Source: Labilibaculum sp.
GTDB lineage: Bacteria; Bacteroidota; Bacteroidia; Bacteroidales; Marinifilaceae
DNA length: 12,899 bases
Assembly: GCA_016743925.1 (NCBI GenBank)
Contig: JADGFH010000082.1
Span: 1 to 12,899, forward strand
Direction: 5' to 3'
Shown here one piece after another: positions 6,921 through 12,899 of this stretch (position 1 is the stretch's first letter; each line of letters opens with the position of its first letter). The position numbers and the translations under genes are program-made. The notes under the pieces were generated by a model. That model was not told the DNA's origin and searched no databases. It worked only from the letters and a program-made list of their open reading frames with translations.

Positions 6921-9467
6921 ATGAGATCGGAAAAATTCCAAAATGAAATTGATTTAAAGTACAAATTGTACAATAGTATATTCCTAACATTGCCTTTGGA
7001 TGGCATACATGGTACAGGAATTTTAATTCCCATTCTAAATAAGGAATGCTCAAAAGGATTAGAGACTGGAAAATCGCCTGTAGAAATTTTTGAACATTTT
7101 TTTGAGAAACAAACCTCGTTTCGGACAGAGAAGGAACAATTGGATTTTATGTTTCGTGTGATTCATTATATTGAAAGACAGGTTGTTTTGTTAGATGCAG
7201 TGGAAGATGCAGTTTTTGATAAATTGAATGATTTGGATGGTGCTGGAAGTTTAAAAGCATTGAAATCGAAAATTAGTCGTAAAGACAAATGGGATGAGGT
7301 AAAGCGTGATTTGGAAAAATTTGCTGTAAGAATTGTTTTAACTGCCCATCCAACTCAGTTTTATCCAAGCACGGTTTTGTCAATTATTAATGATTTAATA
7401 AAAGCAATCGAAAAAAGTGATTTGTTACAAATCAAAGTGCTACTTACGCAATTGGGAAAAACGCCATTTTTTAAGAAAGAACGACCAACTCCTTACGATG
7501 AGGCTAAAAGTTTAAGCTGGTATTTGGAGAATATATTTTACCAATCGGCCTCTGCTTTATATTCTGAGTTGTTGAGCAGTGAACAGTTAGATGATACAAA
7601 TGTCGGTCCAATGATTTCATTTGGATTTTGGCCAGGAGGAGATCGAGATGGAAATCCATTTGTTACCTCAGAAACTACTTTAAAGGTTGCAGAGAGGTTA
7701 CGATCGATATTATTCACCAACTATTACAAAGATTTGAGGCTTTTAAGAAGACGTTTAAGCTTTAAAGGAGTGCACGAGTTAATTGTAGACCTAGAAGAAA
7801 AAGTATTAGATCGTATAAATAATGATACAGTAAAAGGGATTACTCTTGAAGAAATTAAGCTTAGTCTTTCAAAAATAGAAGCCTTGCTGATTAATGAACA
7901 TGATGGTTTTTTCTTGGATTTATTGAAAAAATTTCAGAATAAGGTGAAGCTATTTGGATCGCACTTCGCTTGTATCGATATCCGACAAGATAGTAGAATA
8001 ATTAAAAAAGCATTTGATGTGTTATGTGAGTCGCCTGCTTTAAAAGGCAAAAACATTAGAGAAAATTCTATTCATGATTTATTTGCATTAAATGAGTCGA
8101 TTAGTTCATTTACAACAACAGATGAGGTAAGTAAAGACACAATTCGTGTTTTTTCAGCAATGAAAGAGATACAGGAGCAAAATGGAGAGCCAGCTTGTAA
8201 TCGTTTTATTATTAGTAATTGTCAAACAGCGGTTGATGTAGCAAGAGTTTTTGCAATGGCCAAACTATGTGCTTGGGAGGAAGATTTACCAATAGATATC
8301 GTGCCGCTTTTTGAAACAATTGAAGATTTAGCTAAGGCTGATGAAACAATGAGAGAATTGTTCGAAAATGAAGTTTACCAACAATACATAGTTAAGCGTG
8401 GAAAAAAGCAAACCATAATGCTCGGATTTTCGGATGGAACAAAAGATGGAGGTTATTTTTCAGCTAATTGGAGTATTTACAAAGCCAAAGAAAATATTAC
8501 ACGTTTGGCTCGAGAAAAAGGAATTGTGGTTGTTTTCTTCGATGGTAGAGGAGGACCACCAGCACGAGGAGGAGGAAATACGCATAAGTTTTATTCTTCT
8601 TTAGGAAACAATATTGAAAATCAGGAAATTCAAGTGACCATTCAGGGACAAACTATTAGCTCGAAATTTGGAACTAAAGCATCTGCAAAATACTATCAGG
8701 AATTGTTGATTACGGCAGGTTTGGGAAATAGATTGTTCGAAGATCAGAGCAAACAATTTAATCCTGAGGATAAAGAAATAATGGAATTGCTTTCAAAATA
8801 CAGTATGGAAGAGTACCATCGCTTTAAATCTTCGGATAAATTTGTGCCATATCTTGAAAAAATGAGTGCACTTAAATATTACGGAAAAGCAAAAATTGGT
8901 AGCAGACCAAGTAAAAGAAAAGCTTCTGCCAAGTTAAATTTTGAGGATTTACGTGCAATTCCTTTTGTTGGTGCATGGAGTCAGATGAAACAGAATGTTC
9001 CAGGCTTTTTTGGTGTTGGTACTTCTATTAAGCGATTAAAAGATGAGGGACAAATGGAAGGCTGCCAAAAGCTGTATCAGAATTCCTTATTCTTTCGAAC
9101 ATTAGTGGAAAACAGTATGCAGTCCATTAGTAAATCTTTTTTCTCCTTAACACAATACATGCAGAAAGATCCAGAGTTTGGAGATTTTTGGAATTGGATT
9201 CATGATGAATATGTTTTGAGTGTTGAGATGTTGTTAGAAGTTTCAGGACAAAAAGAATTGATGGAATTATCTTTGGAGTTAAAAGATTCTATAAAACTTA
9301 GAGAAGAGATTGTATTGCCATTGATATGTATTCAGCAATTTGCCTTAATGAAAATTAGAGAAATGGAGCTAAAAGGAAATATTGATCAGAATAAATATAC
9401 TATATTGCAGAACTTGGTAATTCGATCACTTTACGGTAATATTAATGCCAGCAGAAACTCAGCATAA
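6921..9467 (+). CDS. ppc: Phosphoenolpyruvate carboxylase
   Basis: This enzyme adds bicarbonate to PEP to give oxaloacetate and phosphate, the anaplerotic entry to the TCA cycle or the reductive branch to succinate. The 848 residues span the whole family. VLTAHPTQ (139-146) carries the catalytic His143, equivalent to E. coli His138. FGFWPGGDRDGNP (234-246) and RQDSR (355-359) follow, then LGFSDGTKDGG (501-511) with Lys508 (E. coli Lys546). The glycine-rich loop DGRGGPPARGGG (541-552) holds Arg543 and Arg549, equivalent to Arg581 and Arg587. IGSRPSKRK and LRAIPFVGAWSQ come later. Differences from the E. coli form are Asp541 where E. coli has His579, Gln in place of Glu after the HPT, and a C-terminus of RNSA instead of RNTG. 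Asn846 corresponds to the aspartate-binding Asn881. A purine-rich AAGGGGGAA lies 14 bases before the ATG, too far for a normal Shine-Dalgarno. Confidence 0.96.
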   Translation: MRSEKFQNEIDLKYKLYNSIFLTLPLDGIHGTGILIPILNKECSKGLETGKSPVEIFEHFFEKQTSFRTEKEQLDFMFRVIHYIERQVVLLDAVEDAVFDKLNDLDGAGSLKALKSKISRKDKWDEVKRDLEKFAVRIVLTAHPTQFYPSTVLSIINDLIKAIEKSDLLQIKVLLTQLGKTPFFKKERPTPYDEAKSLSWYLENIFYQSASALYSELLSSEQLDDTNVGPMISFGFWPGGDRDGNPFVTSETTLKVAERLRSILFTNYYKDLRLLRRRLSFKGVHELIVDLEEKVLDRINNDTVKGITLEEIKLSLSKIEALLINEHDGFFLDLLKKFQNKVKLFGSHFACIDIRQDSRIIKKAFDVLCESPALKGKNIRENSIHDLFALNESISSFTTTDEVSKDTIRVFSAMKEIQEQNGEPACNRFIISNCQTAVDVARVFAMAKLCAWEEDLPIDIVPLFETIEDLAKADETMRELFENEVYQQYIVKRGKKQTIMLGFSDGTKDGGYFSANWSIYKAKENITRLAREKGIVVVFFDGRGGPPARGGGNTHKFYSSLGNNIENQEIQVTIQGQTISSKFGTKASAKYYQELLITAGLGNRLFEDQSKQFNPEDKEIMELLSKYSMEEYHRFKSSDKFVPYLEKMSALKYYGKAKIGSRPSKRKASAKLNFEDLRAIPFVGAWSQMKQNVPGFFGVGTSIKRLKDEGQMEGCQKLYQNSLFFRTLVENSMQSISKSFFSLTQYMQKDPEFGDFWNWIHDEYVLSVEMLLEVSGQKELMELSLELKDSIKLREEIVLPLICIQQFALMKIREMELKGNIDQNKYTILQNLVIRSLYGNINASRNSA

Positions 9468-9494
9468 GTAAAGTTTAAGAAAAATTATTCTTTG

Positions 9495-9535
9495 AATTAC
9501 AATTTTCTTTTTCGATTATCGTTTTCTTTGTAATT
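9495..9535 (+). repeat. Inverted repeat in the ppc-coiled-coil gene gap
   Basis: AATTACAA (9495-9502) and TTGTAATT (9528-9535) are perfect inverted copies enclosing 25 pyrimidine-rich bases. The stem is pure A/T except for one C-G pair and the loop is long, so it is a poor terminator. It could be a binding site or a leader structure of the next gene, or chance. The gap from the ppc stop to the next start is 99 bases and otherwise shows nothing clear. Confidence 0.25.
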
Positions 9536-9566
9536 GAGTAACACTAATAGAACAAATAGAAGCCCA

Positions 9567-10259
9567 ATGAAGATGTACAAATCATTTTTTACAATTGCCT
9601 TAATTACCTTATTTTCCTTTGCAACTTTCGCGCAAACTACCGAAACGGTTAAGAAAGAGGTGAAAACACAAAATGTCACAAAGCAAGCAACAAGCACAGC
9701 TACAGTAAAGAGAAAAGCAGTAGCGCCAAGAAAGGCTTATTTAGATGATGGAACGATTAAAGAACAATTTGATTATTTGATGAAAATATCGAATCGATAT
9801 GAAGATAAAAAGATTATTAAAATTAAATCTCTTAATCGATTTGAAGCAAATGTAAAGGACTCTTTAAATCTTGTTAAAAAGAATCTATCTGATTCAAAAT
9901 CATTGACAGGAACTCAAAAATCAGAAATTATTTCTCTAAAAAATGAATTGGAATCAGTAAAGAAGAAATTAGATGAAACCGTTAATTCTAAAGATAGTAT
10001 GGCATTTTTTGGGATGGAAGTGCCAAAAACGACTTACAATACGATTATGTGGGTTCTTATTTTAGGTTCACTGATAATAGCAGGAATTTGTTTTTTCTTA
10101 TTTAAAAGAAGTAATGTAATTACTGTGGAAACAAAGGAGACGTTGGAAGATGTAAGGGGAGAATATGAAGCACATCGTAAAAATGCACTTGTACGTGAAC
10201 AAAAATTAGCAAGAAAATTACAAGATGAAGTTATTAAGAATAAGAACTTAGGGCTTTAA
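9567..10259 (+). CDS. Membrane-anchored coiled-coil protein, function unknown
   Basis: I prefer the ATG at 9567 (MKMYKSFFTIAL), or ATG 9573, over an upstream in-frame TTG at 9534, because it puts a clean signal peptide at the N-terminus (residues 1-23, ending SFATFAQ). The 230-residue protein then has a Lys/Thr-rich linker and a conserved-looking block, DDGTIKEQFDYLMKISNRYE (60-79). A coiled coil spans about 97-141. One transmembrane helix lies at 157-179 (IMWVLILGSLIIAGICFFLF), and the tail to 230 is charged and helical. The predicted layout is an extracytoplasmic coiled coil, one helix and a cytosolic helical tail. From memory, relatives in Bacteroidota are often labelled tRNA (guanine-N1)-methyltransferase. 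Nothing here supports that: there is no SPOUT knot and no methyl-donor site. It lies 99 bases after ppc on the same strand, so co-transcription is possible, and a strong terminator follows. Confidence 0.85.
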   Translation: MKMYKSFFTIALITLFSFATFAQTTETVKKEVKTQNVTKQATSTATVKRKAVAPRKAYLDDGTIKEQFDYLMKISNRYEDKKIIKIKSLNRFEANVKDSLNLVKKNLSDSKSLTGTQKSEIISLKNELESVKKKLDETVNSKDSMAFFGMEVPKTTYNTIMWVLILGSLIIAGICFFLFKRSNVITVETKETLEDVRGEYEAHRKNALVREQKLARKLQDEVIKNKNLGL

Positions 10260-10276
10260 AAAAAAATATTATAAGG

Positions 10277-10310
10277 AAACCCGGATTGACTAGATCAATC
10301 CGGGTTTTTT
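10277..10310 (+). terminator. Strong intrinsic terminator
   Basis: A perfect 13-bp stem (10277-10289 pairing with 10295-10307, core CCCGG/CCGGG) closes a five-base loop, CTAGA, and runs into six T residues (10305-10310). It begins 18 bases after the stop of the coiled-coil gene. The flanking A run and T run make it plausible in both directions, so it may also end the convergent small-protein gene at 10335-10559. Confidence 0.92.
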
Positions 10311-10334
10311 GCACTTGTAACTTAATTATTTGGT

Positions 10335-10559
10335 TTACGGCTTAAAAAGTTGTTTGTTGGCTAAAAGTTTTCTTGATAATACCACAATAACCACAAAAGA
10401 TAATACCAGAAGAGAAACTCCAAACTTGCAATAAAACCCACAATAAAATTTGTCTTTTGCGCCCAATTCAAGTGCCGACCAACCAAATGCAATTAACAAA
10501 ACATAGTCGATAAATAATATCAAAATTAGTAATAGTAATATGAATAGTGTTTTTTTCAT
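10335..10559 (-). CDS. Small two-helix membrane protein (74 aa)
   Basis: I do not recognise a named family. The ATG at 10559 gives MKKTLFILLLLILILFIDYV, a strongly hydrophobic first helix (4-26). A short loop containing KDKFYC and a CxxxC pair (Cys40, Cys44) comes next, then a second helix (45-62) and a basic tail ending in NKQLFKP. The lysines before helix 1 and after helix 2 predict both ends in the cytosol and the cysteine loop outside. It is a single gene on the minus strand. It ends 25 bases from the bidirectional terminator, and it is divergent from the FNR-like gene across a 100-base region. The composition could also arise by chance in AT-rich DNA, but the tidy MKK start, topology and bounded position favour a real gene. 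Confidence 0.6.
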   Translation of the reverse strand: MKKTLFILLLLILILFIDYVLLIAFGWSALELGAKDKFYCGFYCKFGVSLLVLSFVVIVVLSRKLLANKQLFKP

Positions 10560-10632
10560 TGTTCTTAATTGTACAGTAAAGTTACGCTATAATTAGAGCT
10601 TGTAATAATTACTTTATGTGAATGATTTATCT

Positions 10633-10653
10633 TATCTTCGTGATATATATCAC
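10633..10653 (+). promoter_or_regulatory. FNR-type operator overlapping a -7 box before the fnr-like gene
   Basis: GTGATATATATCAC (10640-10653) is a perfect 14-bp palindrome. Its form, GTGAT-N4-ATCAC, differs from the FNR site TTGAT-N4-ATCAA by one base per half. TATCTTCG at 10633-10640 resembles the Bacteroidota -7 box TAnnTTTG with one change and abuts the palindrome. The palindrome ends 6 bases before the ATG at 10660. Binding here would block initiation or early elongation, so autorepression is the simplest reading. No good -33 TTG was found at the usual distance. Confidence 0.6.
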
Positions 10654-10659
10654 AAAATT

Positions 10660-11364
10660 ATGTTCTTAAAACAAACAAATACGATATTTTCCAATTGTGA
10701 ATCATGTATAGATAAATCTTGTGCTGTTCAAACGTTGTCCGAATCGGAAGTAGATTTATTAAGTGATAACTATCATGAAGCAATATTTGAAAAAGGAGAA
10801 ATGATATTAGCCGAAGGATCTATTGCTTCTCATATCGTTTACTTACGAAGTGGTTTGGTGAAAGAATATGGAAAAGGAAACTTGCAGCAAGAATATATTC
10901 TACAAGTTGTTAAACCTCATTCTTATTTGGGCTTACACTCTATATTTAGTGATAAGGTAAACCATTATTCTTATATGGCTTTAACCAAGGTTACGGTTTG
11001 TTATATTGATTTATCTGTTTTTTCTAAGTTTATTCAAGAAAATGGAAAGTTTAGTTTTGAAATTCTTTCTTCCGTATGTAACGATAGCCTTCGAAATTAT
11101 CACCGTTTTATAGACCAACATCAGAAAAAGATATTTGGTAAGGTAGCAGATGCTTTGCTTTATTTTGCGAGTGTAATTTTTCAATCATCTAGTTTTGTTT
11201 TACCGCTTAGTCGTAAAGAGATTGCACATATGATTGGTACGAGCCGCGAGAGTGTATCTAAGCAAATTTGTGGATTTGAATCGGAAAATATTTTAAAAGT
11301 TCATGGTCGAAATATCACCATATTAAATATGGATAGATTGAAACAGATTAGTAAAATTGGTTGA
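10660..11364 (+). CDS. FNR-like Crp/Fnr regulator with four cluster-type cysteines
   Basis: I place the start at ATG 10660 (234 aa) rather than the in-frame GTG at 10618, because the -7-like box and palindrome lie between them. The N-terminus carries Cys13, Cys16 and Cys21 (CX2CX4C). A cNMP-type beta-roll spans about 36-130 and holds Cys114 in ALTKVTVCYIDLSVF. This aligns with E. coli FNR ALETSMVCEIPFETL, whose Cys122 is the fourth cluster ligand. FNR ligand spacing is CX2CX5C, one residue longer. The long dimerisation helix is followed by a helix-turn-helix at about 183-206 (LSRKEIAHMIGTSRESVSKQ). Glu197, Ser200 and Lys201 sit where FNR uses Glu209, Ser212 and Arg213 to read TTGAT. It is probably an oxygen- or NO-responsive [4Fe-4S] transcription factor. 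Cluster binding is inferred, not shown. Many Bacteroidota relatives keep only some of these cysteines. Confidence 0.9.
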   Translation: MFLKQTNTIFSNCESCIDKSCAVQTLSESEVDLLSDNYHEAIFEKGEMILAEGSIASHIVYLRSGLVKEYGKGNLQQEYILQVVKPHSYLGLHSIFSDKVNHYSYMALTKVTVCYIDLSVFSKFIQENGKFSFEILSSVCNDSLRNYHRFIDQHQKKIFGKVADALLYFASVIFQSSSFVLPLSRKEIAHMIGTSRESVSKQICGFESENILKVHGRNITILNMDRLKQISKIG

Positions 11365-11375
11365 TTTGTATTTAT

Positions 11376-11405
11376 TTTGTTAATACCTATATCTTGGTAT
11401 TTTTC
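11376..11405 (+). promoter_or_regulatory. Candidate promoter or weak terminator between fnr-like and msrQ-like genes
   Basis: TTTG (11376-11379), 18 bases, then TATTTTTC (11398-11405) resembles a Bacteroidota promoter with one mismatch in the -7 box. The same bases hold AATACC (11382-11387) and GGTATT (11396-11401), a 6-bp stem that runs into Ts and could act as a weak terminator 17 bases after the regulator stop. Sequence alone does not decide between these readings. Confidence 0.33.
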
Positions 11406-11520
11406 CTTTCGATCTAATTTAGCATTTTTATTGTTTGAACATGGGATTGCATCATTTCAGATTGATGTAAAGGATTATTTTGGTAATGTGTTTATTGAGA
11501 AAAATTATATTGAATTTTAG

Positions 11521-12192
11521 ATGAATTGGTTGAAGAAACATTGGAGCTGGATTTTGGTTTGTATCATTGCAAGTTTACCACTTGCGAATTTATTCGAAAT
11601 GATAAGTTTCAATTTTGAGGATAATACTTACGGTTTCTTACTATTTGATGATTATGAATATCCTCCACACATTGCAGATCTAATGGATTTTGATTCCATA
11701 CCAGGAATTAAGTATGCTAGCCAAATTACAGGAGAGTGGGCTATACGTTTTTTACTAGCTATTTTAATGTGCACACCATTAAGAATTCTTTTTGGTTGGA
11801 CTTGTGGTTTATACACACGTCAGGCAATTGGAATTACTACAGGAGTTTATGCTCTACTTCATTTCCTATTATTTATTACTTACGAAGGGTTTCTGGCAGT
11901 ATTTAGCGAACCGGAATTGATTGTTGGTTTTCTAGCCTTTACGATTGTCTTTTTCTTGATGATTTCCTCCAATAAACGTTCGATGAAATGGCTCAAAAAA
12001 TCATGGAAAAAGGTACATAGATTGTCCTATTTTGCAGGGGTTTTAGCCTTAATGCATGTGCTATTAATGAAGGAAGACTGGATTTTATACGCTAGTATAT
12101 TAGGGGTGGGATTTTTATTGCGTTACAAACCAATTCGAAGCAAGATAGAACAATTAAGAATAAATAAAGCCAAAGCGAAAAGCTTAGGCTAA
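11521..12192 (+). CDS. MsrQ/YedZ-like haem b membrane protein
   Basis: The 223-residue protein belongs to the ferric-reductase-like transmembrane group. It has a first helix (9-28), an acidic loop rich in Asp, Glu and Tyr (33-60), and then helices near 72-92, 104-121, 131-150, 167-183 and 186-202. GEWAIRFLLAILMCTPLRILFGW (71-93) matches the MsrQ stretch with its TPLR motif. His114 (YALLHF), His166 (KKVHRLSYF) and His179 (LALMHVL) correspond to E. coli MsrQ His91, His151 and His164, the haem-binding positions, and the spacing of 13 between the last two is identical. In E. coli, MsrQ passes electrons from the inner membrane to the periplasmic methionine-sulfoxide reductase MsrP. No msrP is in this window, so the partner may be elsewhere or different. 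The gene follows the FNR-like regulator by 156 bases and ends 8 bases from a convergent regulator gene. Confidence 0.85.
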   Translation: MNWLKKHWSWILVCIIASLPLANLFEMISFNFEDNTYGFLLFDDYEYPPHIADLMDFDSIPGIKYASQITGEWAIRFLLAILMCTPLRILFGWTCGLYTRQAIGITTGVYALLHFLLFITYEGFLAVFSEPELIVGFLAFTIVFFLMISSNKRSMKWLKKSWKKVHRLSYFAGVLALMHVLLMKEDWILYASILGVGFLLRYKPIRSKIEQLRINKAKAKSLG

Positions 12193-12200
12193 ATGATTTT

Positions 12201-12875
12201 TCAAGTAAGTTCTTTTGGTTTCCGAACTAGAATTCGTCTTCTATCATAGGTGATAATACCCTCTCGTTCCAATTCATTAAAAGTAGAGGTAACAGTTTGC
12301 CTCGTTGTAGCAGCAAGGTTTGCAATATCTTGATGAGTAAGGTTCAATCGAATTTCTCGTTCATCACCAATCTTTATTCCATGTTCTTCTATTAAATCGG
12401 ATAAAAGACTTTTAACTCTTTCTGCAGCTGATTTAAACCACATCCGCTCTAAACGGCTACGTATCTTTTTAAGTCTGAATCCAATGAGTTTGGTTATTCG
12501 TAAACTTAAACGTGGATGACTAGCCAAAAAATTCTCAAACTCTTCTACATTAACATAGCAAATAATGGCATCTTCAGTTGTTGCAGCAATTTGTTCTCTA
12601 TTGGTTTGACCAGCGATGGCTAATTCTCCAAAAATTTCTCCAGGTCCTAATATGGCAAAGATTAATTCTTTTCCTTCATCCGAAAAGGAGGATATCTTTA
12701 CTTTTCCTTCTTTTAAAAAGTAAATAGAGTTGGAAACGTCGCTTGGTAAAAAGATTGTTTGATCTTTCTTCGCTTCCATCATTTTTGCCTGACTGCTAAG
12801 TTCCATTTTCTCTTTCATCGATAGAGAATCGAGAAAATTAAAATTTTCAAAATACCAAAGAATATTGTCTTTCAT
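12201..12875 (-). CDS. Crp/Fnr family transcription regulator without cysteine cluster
   Basis: The 224-residue protein has a cNMP-binding-like beta-roll (about 15-128), a dimerisation helix (about 117-145), and a C-terminal winged helix-turn-helix at about 179-206 (LTHQDIANLAATTRQTVTSTF), ending in an RRRILVRKPKEL wing. The phosphate-binding-cassette region reads GEIFGELAIAGQTNREQIAAT (79-99). Arg93 matches the phosphate-contacting Arg82 of E. coli CRP, but the following Ser is Glu, so cAMP binding is doubtful. The only cysteine is Cys106, so it is not an iron-sulfur FNR. In the recognition helix Arg192 is kept, while the usual Glu is Gln193, so its DNA site probably differs from both CRP and FNR sites. 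It is convergent with the msrQ-like gene, with 8 bases between stops and no terminator hairpin. The effector and targets are unknown. The ATG at 12875 is near the window end, so its promoter lies mostly outside. Confidence 0.92.
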   Translation of the reverse strand: MKDNILWYFENFNFLDSLSMKEKMELSSQAKMMEAKKDQTIFLPSDVSNSIYFLKEGKVKISSFSDEGKELIFAILGPGEIFGELAIAGQTNREQIAATTEDAIICYVNVEEFENFLASHPRLSLRITKLIGFRLKKIRSRLERMWFKSAAERVKSLLSDLIEEHGIKIGDEREIRLNLTHQDIANLAATTRQTVTSTFNELEREGIITYDRRRILVRKPKELT

Positions 12876-12899
12876 GAAATACTTAGTTTGGTGGATTAC

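Noticed and set aside
9534..9566. TTG start upstream of the coiled-coil gene
   Set aside because: The extra residues MSNTNRTNRSP would bury the signal peptide behind a polar stretch; ATG at 9567 gives a normal signal sequence.
10618..10659. GTG start of the FNR-like gene
   Set aside because: It would place the -7-like box and the FNR-type palindrome inside the coding region; ATG 10660 gives a normal length for the family.

Overview
The window is AT-rich DNA from a member of the Bacteroidota. The evidence is a carboxypeptidase-regulatory-like domain with a SusC-type VVVTGY signature, a Bacteroidota-type phosphoenolpyruvate carboxylase, promoter-like elements of the TTG / TAnnTTTG type instead of E. 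coli boxes, almost no Shine-Dalgarno sequences, and short intergenic palindromic repeats of a kind I associate with this phylum. A marine or anaerobic Marinilabiliales-like host is a guess and cannot be proven from this window.

Left part (1-6638). A minus-strand sensor histidine kinase with four PAS domains runs off the left edge, cut one base into the codon of its presumed phospho-accepting His. A very short plus-strand gene for a 49-residue PspC-like membrane protein follows. Next come about 365 bases without a gene that hold a degenerate cluster of small palindromes. Then three minus-strand genes lie in a row. A Na+:solute symporter comes first in transcription order and probably has its own promoter. 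A periplasmic DUF4140/DUF4139 (MuiA-like) protein with a SusC-like insertion comes second, and an unknown five-helix membrane protein third. The last two probably form a two-gene operon.

Centre (6639-10310). The region between the symporter and ppc carries repeated TTTTGCAAGTATAAC-like words. It is followed by ppc, which makes oxaloacetate from PEP. After ppc comes a membrane-anchored coiled-coil protein of unknown function, closed by a strong intrinsic terminator.

Right part (10335-12899). A small two-helix membrane protein is divergent from an FNR-like regulator. The regulator has all four cysteines expected for an oxygen-sensing iron-sulfur cluster, and a perfect 14-bp FNR-like palindrome lies just before its preferred start codon, suggesting autoregulation. 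Downstream is an MsrQ/YedZ-like haem membrane protein. A second, cysteine-cluster-free Crp/Fnr regulator converges on it from the right edge. This right-hand block looks like a small redox- or oxygen-responsive module, but that is an inference from gene content and the operator.

No RNA genes, CRISPR arrays, insertion sequences or clear phage genes were seen. Most of the window is ordinary chromosomal content. The most unusual items are the FNR/operator pair and the DUF4139-SusC domain mosaic.
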